42,619 bases of DNA, from assembly GCF_019049325.1 (NCBI RefSeq), contig NZ_JAGMUO010000113.1:1-42619 (forward strand), read 5' to 3'. The position numbers and the translations under genes are program-made. Numbering within the stretch: the first letter of the stretch is position 1; the number at the start of each line of letters is the position of its first letter. The DNA comes from Streptomyces sp. AC512_CC834. Its GTDB lineage: Bacteria > Actinomycetota > Actinomycetes > Streptomycetales > Streptomycetaceae. The notes under the pieces were generated by a model. The model ran no database searches, was not told the origin of the DNA, and was given only the letters and a program-made list of their open reading frames with translations. Shown here one piece after another: positions 30,845 to 39,754 of the stretch.

Positions 30845-30907
30845 TCGGTCCAGCCCGTACACCCGTCACTCCGGTGCGTACGCCCGTCACTCCAGCCCGT
30901 ACACCCG
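30845..30907. repeat. 21-bp imperfect tandem repeat, three copies
   Basis: Three head-to-tail copies lie at 30845-30865, 30866-30886 and 30887-30907. The third covers the last codons and stop (TGA, 30889-30887) of the amidohydrolase-like gene, so its end has been duplicated downstream. All share the CCCGTACACCCG-type core with few changes. Confidence 0.85.
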
Positions 30908-31993
30908 CCCGGCGTTGCCCGAGGCGATCATCCCCGCCACCCGTTGCGCGTCCCCCAGCGACCACGCCCCCTCGGCCACCCAGGTGCCCAGCACCCGGCC
31001 GAGGGCCTCGCGGAACAGGCGGGCGGCGACGACGTGCAGCTCGGGCAGGCCCTGGGCGCCACTGGAGAAGAGGATCTTGCCGAAGGGGGCCAGTTCCAGG
31101 ATCTCCGCGAGGACCGTCGCGGCCCGGGCGCCGGTACGCACCAGGGCGGCGCCCGAGTCGGCGTAGACGTGCGGGAAGACACCGGCCAGGTGGGCGGCGT
31201 GGCGGTGGTACGGGTAGCCGTGCAGGAGGATCAGGTCGGTGCCGAGGCCGGCGGTGGCCCGTACGAAGTCGGTGAGCAGGACCGGGTCGGTGCGGTCGAT
31301 GCGCAGGCCGGGCTCGCCCAGGCCCGCGTGCAGTTGCAGCGGCAGGCCCGAGGCGACGGCGATCCACAGCAGGTGGCGCAGCAGCACCGGGTCGCTCAGC
31401 TCGCCGCCGACCTCGCGTCCGGTCAGCCAGCGGGCGGCGGCACCGCGCACCTCACCGGCGCCGGGGGGTTCCGGCGCGAGCGCCAGGCCGTGTCGTACGC
31501 CCGCGACGGAGGTGAAGGCGACCGCGTTCGCGGCGGCCCCGTGCACGGCCTCGGCGAGGTTGGCGAGGAAGGATTCGACGGTGCCCGAGGTGTCGGCGAC
31601 CTGCTCGGCGAGGAGTTCCAGGCGCACGATCTCGCGGGTGTCCGCGTTCGCGGCCGAGGCCATCTCGGCGGGGCCGGTGAGGTCACCGGGCAGCCCCGCG
31701 TCGACCAGGTACGTCGTGATGCCGCTGCCGCGCAGCAGCCGGCGGTCGGCCTCCATGACGCCCAGTTCGCGGCGCCGGGCCAGGTAGCGGGCGGGCGGGC
31801 AGTGCGGTTCCAGGCCGAGCAGGGGCGGGCACCAGCGGCGTACCGCGAAACCGGTCTGGGTGTCGAAGAGGGTGGTGCCGGGGGCCGGCGGCCCCTCGGT
31901 GCGGGCCAACTGGGCCTCGAAGGTGCCGAGGCCCAGCTCTGTTCTCAGGACGCCGTGGCAGTACTGATCCACCAGGGACGGCGTTTCGATCAT
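30887..31993 (-). CDS. amidohydrolase-2-like TIM-barrel protein
   Basis: A 368-residue protein of the amidohydrolase-2 superfamily (related to the N-terminal part of FluG-type proteins). The C-terminal half shows the expected metal or active-site segments LQLHAGLGEPG (His), LILLHGYPYHRHAAHLA (His) and VYADSGAALV (Asp). The N-terminal metal motif is unusual: VDQYCHGVL has Tyr11 where most relatives have His (HxH), leaving only His13. Either the enzyme uses an altered metal site or it is not a hydrolase. It has no signal peptide. Its 3' end is copied in a 21-bp tandem repeat. Substrate is unknown. Confidence 0.83.
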   Translation of the reverse strand: MIETPSLVDQYCHGVLRTELGLGTFEAQLARTEGPPAPGTTLFDTQTGFAVRRWCPPLLGLEPHCPPARYLARRRELGVMEADRRLLRGSGITTYLVDAGLPGDLTGPAEMASAANADTREIVRLELLAEQVADTSGTVESFLANLAEAVHGAAANAVAFTSVAGVRHGLALAPEPPGAGEVRGAAARWLTGREVGGELSDPVLLRHLLWIAVASGLPLQLHAGLGEPGLRIDRTDPVLLTDFVRATAGLGTDLILLHGYPYHRHAAHLAGVFPHVYADSGAALVRTGARAATVLAEILELAPFGKILFSSGAQGLPELHVVAARLFREALGRVLGTWVAEGAWSLGDAQRVAGMIASGNAGRVYGLE

Positions 31994-32089
31994 CCGGGCT
32001 CCCCGTGCTGGGACCGTGCGCCTCGCGGCTCGCGCGCCGTGCGACTCGAGCCTCGACGCTTCCTACGGTCCTAACGGGTGAACCCGGTC

Positions 32090-32461
32090 TCAGGTGTTGC
32101 TCGGGCCTCCGACCTGGATGCCCGCCATGCGCGACCACTCGTAGCGGCCCGTCGCCACCTTGGCCGCGAACTCGCCGTCGAAGTCCTCGTGGACGGTGAT
32201 CCCGGACTTCTCGACGGCCTTTCGGGCCGCCTCGTAGGAGCGCGCGACCAGGTCGCCCCAGGCGCCGTCCTCGCCGACGAGCACGATGCGGGCGCCGCGC
32301 TCGCCGAGGTAGGCCACCTGGGCCTCGGCGCCGCCGTGGGCCTTGGCGAAGGTGTCGATCCGTCCGGCCATCCGGGTCACCCGGTGCTCGGCCCACCGGT
32401 GCGCCCATCCGGCGGCCTTGCTGTCGCCCTGCTCGGTGTCCACCTGCTGCGTGTCTGCCAT
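32090..32461 (-). CDS. conserved hypothetical protein (123 aa)
   Basis: A 123-residue soluble protein (MADTQQVDTEQGDSKAAGWA at the start, then a helix-rich middle and GRYEWSRMAGIQVGG at the end). I recognise it as a conserved Streptomyces protein near ctaB but know no function. ARIVLVGEDGAWGDLVARSYEAARKAVEKSG suggests an alpha/beta fold. It starts 33 bases from the large hairpin at 32495-32538, which separates it from ctaB on the same strand, so it probably has its own promoter. Confidence 0.78.
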   Translation of the reverse strand: MADTQQVDTEQGDSKAAGWAHRWAEHRVTRMAGRIDTFAKAHGGAEAQVAYLGERGARIVLVGEDGAWGDLVARSYEAARKAVEKSGITVHEDFDGEFAAKVATGRYEWSRMAGIQVGGPSNT

Positions 32462-32494
32462 GAACAGGATGCTACCGACGGGTAGATCGAACGG

Positions 32495-32538
32495 CGACGG
32501 GCGGGGTGCGTGGCCTTGACCACGCACCCCGCCCGTCG
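32495..32538 (-). terminator. 19-bp terminator hairpin after ctaB
   Basis: A perfect 19-bp stem (32495-32513 with 32520-32538) closes a six-base loop, CCTTGA on the plus strand. It lies about 70 bases past the ctaB stop. No T-run follows, but the stem is very stable and should end ctaB transcription. Confidence 0.8.
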
Positions 32539-32605
32539 GACGTCTACAGAGGTACCGCGGAGGTACCGCGCAAGCGGCGCTGCAAGAGACGCCCGCAAGA
32601 GGCGC

Positions 32606-33553
32606 TCAGCGCAGGAAGGGGTCCACCGCGATCGCCAGGAACAGCACCGACACGTAGGTGATGGACCAGTGGAACAGCCGCATCTCCTTGAGCTTGCCGC
32701 CCGAGACCTCGGCCTTGGCGCGGTTCTGCAGCCCGTGCGCCTCCCACAGCCACATGCCGCCGGCCAGCAGGGCGACCGCCGTGTAGAACCAGCCGGTGTA
32801 GCCGAGCGGCGTCAGCAGCAGCGACACCGCGACCATCGCCCAGCTATAGATCACGATCTGCCGGGCCACGACCTTGTTGGAGGCGATGACCGGCAGCATC
32901 GGCACGCCCACGCGCGCGTAGTCGTCCTTGACCTTCATGGACAGCGGCCAGTAGTGCGGCGGCGTCCAGAAGAACATCACCGCGAAGAGGATGATCGGCG
33001 CCCAGGACATCGAGTTGGTCACGGCCGACCAGCCGATGAGCACCGGCAGACAGCCGGCGATGCCGCCCCAGACGATGTTCTGCGAGGTGCGCCGCTTGAG
33101 GATCATCGTGTAGACGACGACGTAGAAGAGGAGCGCGCCGAGCGAGAGCCAGGCCGACAGCCAGTTGACGGTGAGGCCGAACAGCAGGGTCGAGACGACG
33201 GCCAGGGCGATGCCGAAGACCAGGCATTCGACCGGACTGACCATGCCGGTCACCAGCGGGCGCTGCGAGGTCCGGTCCATCAGCGCGTCGATGTCGCGGT
33301 CGATGTACATGTTGAGCGCGTTGGCGCCGCCTGCCGACAGGTACCCGCCGAGGCAGGTCAGCAGCACCAGCTTCAGATTCGGAACGCCCTGCTCGGCGAG
33401 GAACATCACCGGAACGGTGGTGATCAGAAGAAGCTCGATGATCCGCGGCTTGGTCAACGCCACGAACGCCTTGACACGGGCCCCGAACGGCCGGTGACTC
33501 GGGCTCTGGTTCGTCCCGATAACCCCCGCAGGACGGGATTCAACGGCCGTCAC
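32606..33553 (-). CDS. ctaB: protohaem IX farnesyltransferase (haem O synthase)
   Basis: This UbiA-family membrane enzyme adds a farnesyl group to haem B to give haem O. The product has about nine membrane helices. The prenyl-binding aspartate motifs are NMYIDRDIDALMDRTSQRP (NxxxDxxxD) and the second conserved region around VGVPMLPV, with KPRIIELLLITTVPVMFL at the start. I chose the GTG at 33553 (VTAVESRP), which has AGGGG seven bases upstream, giving 315 residues; GTG at 33559 and ATG at 33574 are alternatives. It is divergent from tkt and works immediately before ctaA in haem A synthesis. Confidence 0.95.
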   Translation of the reverse strand: MTAVESRPAGVIGTNQSPSHRPFGARVKAFVALTKPRIIELLLITTVPVMFLAEQGVPNLKLVLLTCLGGYLSAGGANALNMYIDRDIDALMDRTSQRPLVTGMVSPVECLVFGIALAVVSTLLFGLTVNWLSAWLSLGALLFYVVVYTMILKRRTSQNIVWGGIAGCLPVLIGWSAVTNSMSWAPIILFAVMFFWTPPHYWPLSMKVKDDYARVGVPMLPVIASNKVVARQIVIYSWAMVAVSLLLTPLGYTGWFYTAVALLAGGMWLWEAHGLQNRAKAEVSGGKLKEMRLFHWSITYVSVLFLAIAVDPFLR

Positions 33554-33934
33554 GCACACCCCTGACAGAGACATCCCAGCAAGCCCGACCGTGTGAAGTG
33601 GCGGTAAAGGCTCGCGCGTACCACGCCACTTTAGACGTTGCCCATACCTCGGCCTTCGCGGGGGTGGGGTCGTGTTGAAGGGGGCGCTCCGACGTGCGTT
33701 CGGAGAGTCGATTGAGCAGTCAGATGAGCGGCTCCGTATTCACTTGCCGAATGCGGTTTCGCCCAGTCGACAGGCGGATCGAGAAGAGTCCCGGCAGTCT
33801 TGTTTCCAGCGGAAAAACGCACGTACTTACGGGGGTAGGCTCAACAACGGCCGGCCGACTCACGGACGCGCCGGCAGCCGGTGGGCGCCCACGTGCACCG
33901 GCATCCGACATGTGGAGAGGAGCCCTGACTCAGG
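33554..33934. other. divergent ctaB / tkt control region
   Basis: This 381-bp stretch holds no gene I can support, although frames stay open. AAGTGGCG (33596-33603) and CGCCACTT (33624-33631) form an 8-bp inverted repeat around a 20-base loop near the ctaB side. TAAAGT on the minus strand next to it could be a ctaB -10 box. TAGGCT at 33836-33841 is a possible tkt -10 box. GGAGAGGAG at 33914-33922 precedes the tkt GTG by 12 bases. Confidence 0.45.
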
Positions 33935-36022
33935 GTGAGCACCAAGCCGACCACCACAGACCTCGAGTGGACCGAACTGGACCAGCGGGCCGTGGACACC
34001 GCCCGCGTCCTGGCCGCCGATGCCGTACAGAAGGTTGGCAACGGCCATCCGGGTACGGCGATGAGCCTGGCGCCCGCCGCCTACACCCTCTTCCAGAAGG
34101 TGATGCGGCACGACCCCGCCGACGCGAACTGGGTCGGACGCGACCGTTTCGTGCTGTCCGCCGGCCACTCGTCCCTGACCCTCTACACCCAGCTCTACCT
34201 GGCCGGTTTCGGCCTGGAGCTGGCGGATCTGGAGTCGTTCCGCACCTGGGGTTCCAAGACCCCCGGGCACCCGGAGTACGGGCACACCACGGGCGTGGAG
34301 ACGACGACGGGCCCGCTGGGTCAGGGTGTCGCCAACGCGGTGGGCATGGCCATGGCCGCCCGCTACGAGCGCGGCCTGTTCGACCCGGAGGCCGCCGAGG
34401 GCACCTCCCCCTTCGACCACTTCGTCTACTGCGTCGCCGGTGACGGCTGCCTCCAGGAGGGCATCTCCTCCGAGGCGTCCTCGCTCGCGGGCCACCAGAA
34501 GCTCGGCAACCTGGTCCTGCTGTGGGACGACAACCACATCTCCATCGAGGGTGACACGGAGACCGCCGTCTCCGAGGACACCTGCAAGCGCTACGAGGCG
34601 TACGGCTGGCACGTGCAGCGGGTCGCCCCGAAGCCGGACGGCGACCTCGACCCGAACGCGCTCTACGACGCGATCGAGGCGGCGAAGCAGGTCACCGACC
34701 GGCCGTCGTTCATCGCGATGCGCTCGATCATCGCCTGGCCCGCCCCGCACGCGCAGAACACCGAGGCGGCGCACGGCTCGGCGCTCGGCGACGAGGAGGT
34801 CGCGGCCACCAAGCGGGTCCTGGGCTTCGACCCGGAGAAGTCCTTCGACGTCTCCGACGAGGTCATCGAGCACACGCGCGGCGCCCTGGAGCGCGGCCAG
34901 GCGGCCCGCGCGGTGTGGGAGAAGTCCTTCCAGCAGTGGCGGGACAACAACCCGGACCGCGCCGCCGAGTACGAGCGGGTCGCCAGGGGTGAGCTGCCCA
35001 AGGGCTGGGAGGAGAAGATCCCGGTCTTCGAGGCGGACAAGGGCCTCGCCACCCGCGCCGCGTCCGGCAAGGTGCTCCAGGCGCTCGGCGCGGTCGTCCC
35101 CGAGCTGTGGGGCGGCTCGGCCGACCTGGCCGGCTCGAACAACACGACGATCGACAAGACGTCGTCCTTCCTCCCGGCGGACAACCCGCTGCCCGAGGCG
35201 GACCCGTACGGCCGCACCATCCACTTCGGCATCCGCGAGCACGCGATGGCCGCGGAGATGAACGGCATCGCGCTGCACGGCAACACCCGCATCTACGGCG
35301 GAACGTTCCTGGTCTTCTCGGACTACATGCGCAACGCGGTGCGGCTGTCGGCGCTGATGCACCTGCCGGTGACGTACGTGTGGACGCACGACTCCATCGG
35401 TCTGGGCGAGGACGGCCCGACCCACCAGCCGGTCGAGCACCTCGCCTCGCTGCGCGCGATCCCGGGTCTGAACGTGGTCCGCCCGGCCGACGCCAACGAG
35501 ACCGCCATCGCCTGGCGCGAGATCCTGCGCCGCTGGACGAAGGAGTTCGGCAAGGGTCAGCCGCACGGTCTGGCGCTGACCCGTCAGGGCGTGCCGACGT
35601 ACGAGCCCAACGAGGACGCGGCCAAGGGCGGCTACGTGCTGTTCGAGGCCGACGGCGGCGACGCCGAGGTCGTCCTCATCGCCACCGGCTCCGAGGTGCA
35701 CGTCGCCGTCGGGGCGCGCGAGCAGCTCCAGGCCGACGGTGTGCCGACCCGTGTGGTGTCCATGCCGTCCGTCGAGTGGTTCGAGCAGCAGGACCAGGGG
35801 TACCGGGACAGCGTCCTGCCCCCGTCCGTGAGGGCCCGGGTCGCGGTGGAGGCCGGGATCGGCCTGACCTGGCACAAGTACGTGGGCGACGCCGGCCGCA
35901 TCGTCTCCCTGGAGCACTTCGGTGCTTCGGCGGACGCCAAGGTGCTCTTCCGCGAGTTCGGCTTCACCGCCGAGAACGTGGCCGCCGCCGCGCGGGAATC
36001 CCTCGCCGCGGCCCGGCGCTGA
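33935..36022 (+). CDS. tkt: transketolase
   Basis: This thiamine diphosphate enzyme of the non-oxidative pentose phosphate pathway moves two-carbon units between sugar phosphates. The 695-residue product has the ThDP-binding region (GDGCLQEGISSEASSLAGHQ, then WDDNHISIEGDTE, about 168-205) and LSAGHSSLTLYTQLYL, where His in AGHSS is active-site. The pyrimidine domain has HFGIREHAMAAEMNGIALHG and the C-terminal domain LIATGSEVHVAV. Its length is normal for the family. It starts at GTG (MSTKPTTTD). It heads the operon tkt-tal-zwf-opcA-pgl; the gap to tal is 33 bp. Confidence 0.96.
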   Translation: MSTKPTTTDLEWTELDQRAVDTARVLAADAVQKVGNGHPGTAMSLAPAAYTLFQKVMRHDPADANWVGRDRFVLSAGHSSLTLYTQLYLAGFGLELADLESFRTWGSKTPGHPEYGHTTGVETTTGPLGQGVANAVGMAMAARYERGLFDPEAAEGTSPFDHFVYCVAGDGCLQEGISSEASSLAGHQKLGNLVLLWDDNHISIEGDTETAVSEDTCKRYEAYGWHVQRVAPKPDGDLDPNALYDAIEAAKQVTDRPSFIAMRSIIAWPAPHAQNTEAAHGSALGDEEVAATKRVLGFDPEKSFDVSDEVIEHTRGALERGQAARAVWEKSFQQWRDNNPDRAAEYERVARGELPKGWEEKIPVFEADKGLATRAASGKVLQALGAVVPELWGGSADLAGSNNTTIDKTSSFLPADNPLPEADPYGRTIHFGIREHAMAAEMNGIALHGNTRIYGGTFLVFSDYMRNAVRLSALMHLPVTYVWTHDSIGLGEDGPTHQPVEHLASLRAIPGLNVVRPADANETAIAWREILRRWTKEFGKGQPHGLALTRQGVPTYEPNEDAAKGGYVLFEADGGDAEVVLIATGSEVHVAVGAREQLQADGVPTRVVSMPSVEWFEQQDQGYRDSVLPPSVRARVAVEAGIGLTWHKYVGDAGRIVSLEHFGASADAKVLFREFGFTAENVAAAARESLAAARR

Positions 36023-36055
36023 CGCTCGTAACGACATATAGGAGATGCATTTTCC

Positions 36056-37174
36056 ATGACAGACGCACTCAAGCGCCTCTCCGACGAAGGCGTCGCGATC
36101 TGGCTGGACGACCTGTCGCGCAAGCGGATCACGTCCGGCAACCTCGCCGAGCTGATCGACCAGCAGCACGTCGTGGGCGTCACCACCAACCCGTCGATCT
36201 TCCAGAAGGCGATCTCCCAGGGCGACGGCTACGACCAGCAGCTCTCCGACCTCGCCTTCCGCAAGGTCACGGTCGAAGAGGCCATTCGCATGATCACCAC
36301 GGCGGACGTCCGCGACGCCGCCGACATCCTGCGTCCCGTCTTCGACGCCACCGGCGGCAAGGACGGCCGGGTCTCCATCGAGGTGGACCCGCGCCTCGCG
36401 CACAACACCGGGGCGACGATCGCCGAGGCCAAGCAGCTCGCCTGGCTGGTGGACCGGCCCAACACCTTCATCAAGATCCCTGCGACCGAGGCGGGTCTGC
36501 CGGCGATCGCCGAGACCATCGGTCTGGGCATCAGCGTCAATGTCACGCTGATCTTCTCGCTGGAGCGGTACCGCGCGGTCATGGACGCCTTCCAGACCGG
36601 CCTGGAGAAGGCCAAGGAGCGCGGCCTGGACCTCTCGCGGATCCACTCGGTGGCGTCCTTCTTCGTGTCCCGCGTGGACACCGAGATCGACAAGCGGATC
36701 GACGCGCTCGGCACCGACGAGGCCAAGGCCGTGCGCGGCAAGGCCGCCGTCGCCAACGCGCGGCTCGCCTACCAGGCGTACGAGGAGGTCTTCGCCGCCG
36801 ACCGCTGGGCCGCCCTGGAGAAGGCCGGCGCCAACAAGCAGCGTCCGCTGTGGGCGTCGACGGGCGTGAAGGACAAGGCGTACAGCGACACCATGTACGT
36901 CACCGACCTGGTCGCGCCGAACACGGTGAACACGATGCCGGAGGCGACCCTGTTCGCCACCGAGGACCACGGCGAGATCACCGGCAACGCCGTCGCCGGC
37001 ACCTACGAGCAGGCCCGCGCCGACCTCGACGCGGTCGAGAAGCTCGGGATCGGCTACGACGACGTGGTCCAACTGCTGGAGAAGGAGGGCGTCGCGAAGT
37101 TCGCGGACTCCTGGAACGACCTGCTGAAGTCGACCGAGGCGGAGCTGAAGCGCCTCTCCCCCTCGGAGGGCTAA
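36056..37174 (+). CDS. tal: transaldolase
   Basis: This enzyme transfers a dihydroxyacetone unit between sugar phosphates, linking the pentose phosphate pathway to glycolysis. The 372-residue product of the long actinobacterial type has the Schiff-base Lys140 in TFIKIPATEAG, preceded by GVTTNPSIFQKAI and followed by VNVTLIFSLERY and SVASFFVSRVDTEID. AGGAGATG lies 10 bases before the ATG within an unusually A+T-rich stretch. It is second in the pentose operon and ends four bases before zwf. Confidence 0.96.
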   Translation: MTDALKRLSDEGVAIWLDDLSRKRITSGNLAELIDQQHVVGVTTNPSIFQKAISQGDGYDQQLSDLAFRKVTVEEAIRMITTADVRDAADILRPVFDATGGKDGRVSIEVDPRLAHNTGATIAEAKQLAWLVDRPNTFIKIPATEAGLPAIAETIGLGISVNVTLIFSLERYRAVMDAFQTGLEKAKERGLDLSRIHSVASFFVSRVDTEIDKRIDALGTDEAKAVRGKAAVANARLAYQAYEEVFAADRWAALEKAGANKQRPLWASTGVKDKAYSDTMYVTDLVAPNTVNTMPEATLFATEDHGEITGNAVAGTYEQARADLDAVEKLGIGYDDVVQLLEKEGVAKFADSWNDLLKSTEAELKRLSPSEG

Positions 37175-37178
37175 AACA

Positions 37179-38702
37179 TTGTCAAGCAGCAACCCGCTGC
37201 GTGACCCCGCAGACCGACGGCTCCCGCGTATCGCGGGGCCGTCGGGTCTGGTCATCTTCGGCGTCACCGGCGACCTCTCCCGCAAGAAGCTCATGCCCGC
37301 CGTGTACGACCTCGCCAACCGGGGTCTGCTGCCGCCGGGCTTCTCGCTCGTCGGGTTCGCCCGCCGCGACTGGGAACACGAGGACTTCGCCCAGGTCGTG
37401 CACGACGCCGTCAAGGAACACTCCCGTACGCCGTTTCGCGAGGAGGTCTGGCAGCAGCTCATCCAGGGGATGCGCTTCGTCCAGGGCACCTTCGACGACG
37501 ACGACGCCTTCGAGCGGCTGCGCGGCACCATCGAGGAGCTGGACAAGGCACAGGGCACGGGCGGCAACTTCGCCTTCTACCTGTCGGTGCCGCCGAAGTC
37601 CTTCCCGGTGGTCATCAAGCAGCTCAAGAAGCACCAGCTTGCCGACCAGTCGAGCGGCTCCTGGCGCCGCGCGGTGATCGAGAAGCCGTTCGGCCACGAC
37701 CTGAAGTCGGCCGAGGAGCTCAACGCGATCGTCCACGAGGTGTTCGCCCCGGACCAGGTCTTCCGCATCGACCACTACCTGGGCAAGGAGACCGTCCAGA
37801 ACATCCTGGCGCTGCGCTTCGCCAACACGATGTTCGAGCCGATCTGGAACCGGTCCTACGTGGACCACATCCAGATCACCATGGCCGAGGACATCGGCAT
37901 CGGCGGCCGGGCCGGCTACTACGACGGCATCGGCGCCGCCCGTGACGTCATCCAGAACCACCTGCTCCAGTTGCTCGCGCTGACCGCCATGGAGGAGCCC
38001 GCCTCCTTCGACGCGGACGCGCTGGCCGCCGAGAAGACCAAGGTGCTGGGGGCGGTCCGCCTCCCCAAGGACCTGGGCGAGCACACCGTGCGCGGCCAGT
38101 ACGCGGCCGGGTGGCAGGGCGGCGCCAAAGCCGTCGGCTACCTGGAGGAGGACGGCATCGACCCCAAGTCGAAGACCGACACCTACGCCGCGATCAGGGT
38201 CGGCATCGACAACCGCCGCTGGGCGGGCGTCCCCTTCTACCTGCGCACCGGCAAGCGTCTCGGCCGCCGCGTGACGGAGATCGCGGTCGTCTTCCAGCGG
38301 GCCCCGCACTCCCCGTTCGACTCGACGGCCACCGAGGAACTCGGCTCGAACGCGATCGTCATCCGCGTCCAGCCCGACGAGGGCGTCACCGTCCGCTTCG
38401 GCTCCAAGGTGCCGGGCACCTCGATGGAGATCCGGGACGTGTCCATGGACTTCGCCTACGGCGAGTCGTTCACGGAGTCGAGCCCGGAGGCGTACGAGCG
38501 GCTGATCCTGGACGTCCTTCTGGGCGACGCGAACCTGTTCCCGCGCACCGAGGAGGTCGAGCTGTCCTGGAAGATCCTCGACCCGATCGAGGAGCACTGG
38601 GACACGCACGGCACCCCGGCCCAGTACCCGGCCGGCACCTGGGGGCCCGTCGAGGCGGACGACATGCTGGAGCGAGACGGACGGAGCTGGCGCCGGCCAT
38701 GA
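37179..38702 (+). CDS. zwf: glucose-6-phosphate dehydrogenase
   Basis: This enzyme oxidises glucose-6-phosphate to 6-phosphogluconolactone with NADP+, the first step of the oxidative pentose pathway. The 507-residue product has the coenzyme motif GVTGDLSRKKLMPA (from Gly28), the active-site IDHYLGKE (Asp198, His199, Lys203) and EKPFGHDLKSAEELN. The start is an uncommon TTG with GGAGGG about ten bases upstream, inside the end of tal. Its stop overlaps opcA by ATGA, consistent with the known dependence of actinobacterial G6PDH on OpcA. Confidence 0.96.
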   Translation: MSSSNPLRDPADRRLPRIAGPSGLVIFGVTGDLSRKKLMPAVYDLANRGLLPPGFSLVGFARRDWEHEDFAQVVHDAVKEHSRTPFREEVWQQLIQGMRFVQGTFDDDDAFERLRGTIEELDKAQGTGGNFAFYLSVPPKSFPVVIKQLKKHQLADQSSGSWRRAVIEKPFGHDLKSAEELNAIVHEVFAPDQVFRIDHYLGKETVQNILALRFANTMFEPIWNRSYVDHIQITMAEDIGIGGRAGYYDGIGAARDVIQNHLLQLLALTAMEEPASFDADALAAEKTKVLGAVRLPKDLGEHTVRGQYAAGWQGGAKAVGYLEEDGIDPKSKTDTYAAIRVGIDNRRWAGVPFYLRTGKRLGRRVTEIAVVFQRAPHSPFDSTATEELGSNAIVIRVQPDEGVTVRFGSKVPGTSMEIRDVSMDFAYGESFTESSPEAYERLILDVLLGDANLFPRTEEVELSWKILDPIEEHWDTHGTPAQYPAGTWGPVEADDMLERDGRSWRRP

Positions 38703-39754
38703 AGACAGACCTCACGGACACCACGGCCAGCAAGATCAACAAGGCACTGGTCCTCGGCCGCCGGGCCATCGGCACCCCGGCCATCGGCATGGTGCTCACC
38801 CTCGTCATCGTCACCGACGAGGAGAACGCCTACGACGCGCTGAAGGCCGCGAGCGACGCCGCGCACGAGCACCCCTCGCGCACGCTCGTCGTCATCAAGC
38901 GCGTCTCCCGATCGCCCCGGGACCGCACCAGGTCCCGGCTGGACGCCGAGGTACGCCTCGGCGCCGACGCGGGCACCGGCGAGACGATCGTGCTGCGGCT
39001 GCACGGCGACGTCGTCGACCACGCCCAGTCGGTGGTCCTGCCGCTGCTGCTGCCGGACGCCCCGGTGGTGGTGTGGTGGCCGGTGAACGCGCCGCTGGAC
39101 CCGGCCAAGGACCCGCTGGGCGCGCTCGCCCAGCGCCGGGTCACCGACACCTACGCCTGCGAGGAGCCGGTACGGGAGCTGGTGGCCCGCGCCGACGCCT
39201 ACGCGCCCGGCGACACCGACCTGTCGTGGACCCGCATCACGCCGTGGCGCTCGATGCTGGCGGCGGCCCTGGACCAGGTCGACTGCGAGGTGCAGGCGGT
39301 CGAGGTGGAGGGCGAGGAGTTCAACCCGAGCTGCGAGCTGCTCGCCATGTGGCTCGCGGACCGGCTGGACGTGCCGGTGAAGCGCTCGGCGTCGAACGGC
39401 CCGGGTCTGACGGCGGTCCGGATGGACACCGACTGCGGTCCGGTCGTCCTGGACCGGGCCGACGGCACGCTGGCGAACCTCTCCATCCAGGGCCAGCCGG
39501 CCCGCGCGGTCGCGCTCAAGCGCCGCGAGACGGCCGAGCTGATCGCGGAGGAGCTGCGGCGCCTCGACCCGGACGACACGTACGCCTCGGCGCTGCGCTA
39601 CGGGGTGAACCGCCTGAACGCGCCGGCCAAAGGAGACTCCGGCGACGGTGCGGGCGCCCTCGCGGCCGCCGCTCCCGTCGGGTCGGCTGCGAAAGCTCCC
39701 GCGAAGGACGCGACGCGGGAGAAGGCACCGGTGACGAAGGCGGCGGCGAAATGA
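38699..39754 (+). CDS. opcA: OxPP-cycle protein OpcA (G6PDH activator)
   Basis: A 351-residue OpcA-family protein that assembles with and activates glucose-6-phosphate dehydrogenase. Family landmarks are GTPAIGMVLTLVIVTDEEN, VLPLLLPDAPVVVWWP and ITPWRSMLAAALDQ, which mark the conserved core at about 20-200. The last 45 residues form an Ala/Lys/Pro-rich low-complexity tail (PAKGDSGDGAGALAAAAPVG) that is probably flexible. The ATG overlaps the zwf stop and its own stop overlaps pgl (ATGA both sides), so these three are tightly coupled. Confidence 0.95.
   Translation: MKTDLTDTTASKINKALVLGRRAIGTPAIGMVLTLVIVTDEENAYDALKAASDAAHEHPSRTLVVIKRVSRSPRDRTRSRLDAEVRLGADAGTGETIVLRLHGDVVDHAQSVVLPLLLPDAPVVVWWPVNAPLDPAKDPLGALAQRRVTDTYACEEPVRELVARADAYAPGDTDLSWTRITPWRSMLAAALDQVDCEVQAVEVEGEEFNPSCELLAMWLADRLDVPVKRSASNGPGLTAVRMDTDCGPVVLDRADGTLANLSIQGQPARAVALKRRETAELIAEELRRLDPDDTYASALRYGVNRLNAPAKGDSGDGAGALAAAAPVGSAAKAPAKDATREKAPVTKAAAK

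Noticed and set aside
33694..34443. Plus-strand open frame across the ctaB-tkt intergenic region
   Set aside because: It runs into tkt out of frame, has no ribosome-binding site or domain, and its second half is an Arg/Gly/Pro-rich shadow of tkt.
33860..37567. Very long minus-strand open frame (1,235 codons) opposite tkt, tal and zwf
   Set aside because: It lies across three well-supported plus-strand genes, is Arg/Val/Leu/Gly-rich with no recognisable domain, and is explained by third-position GC bias.
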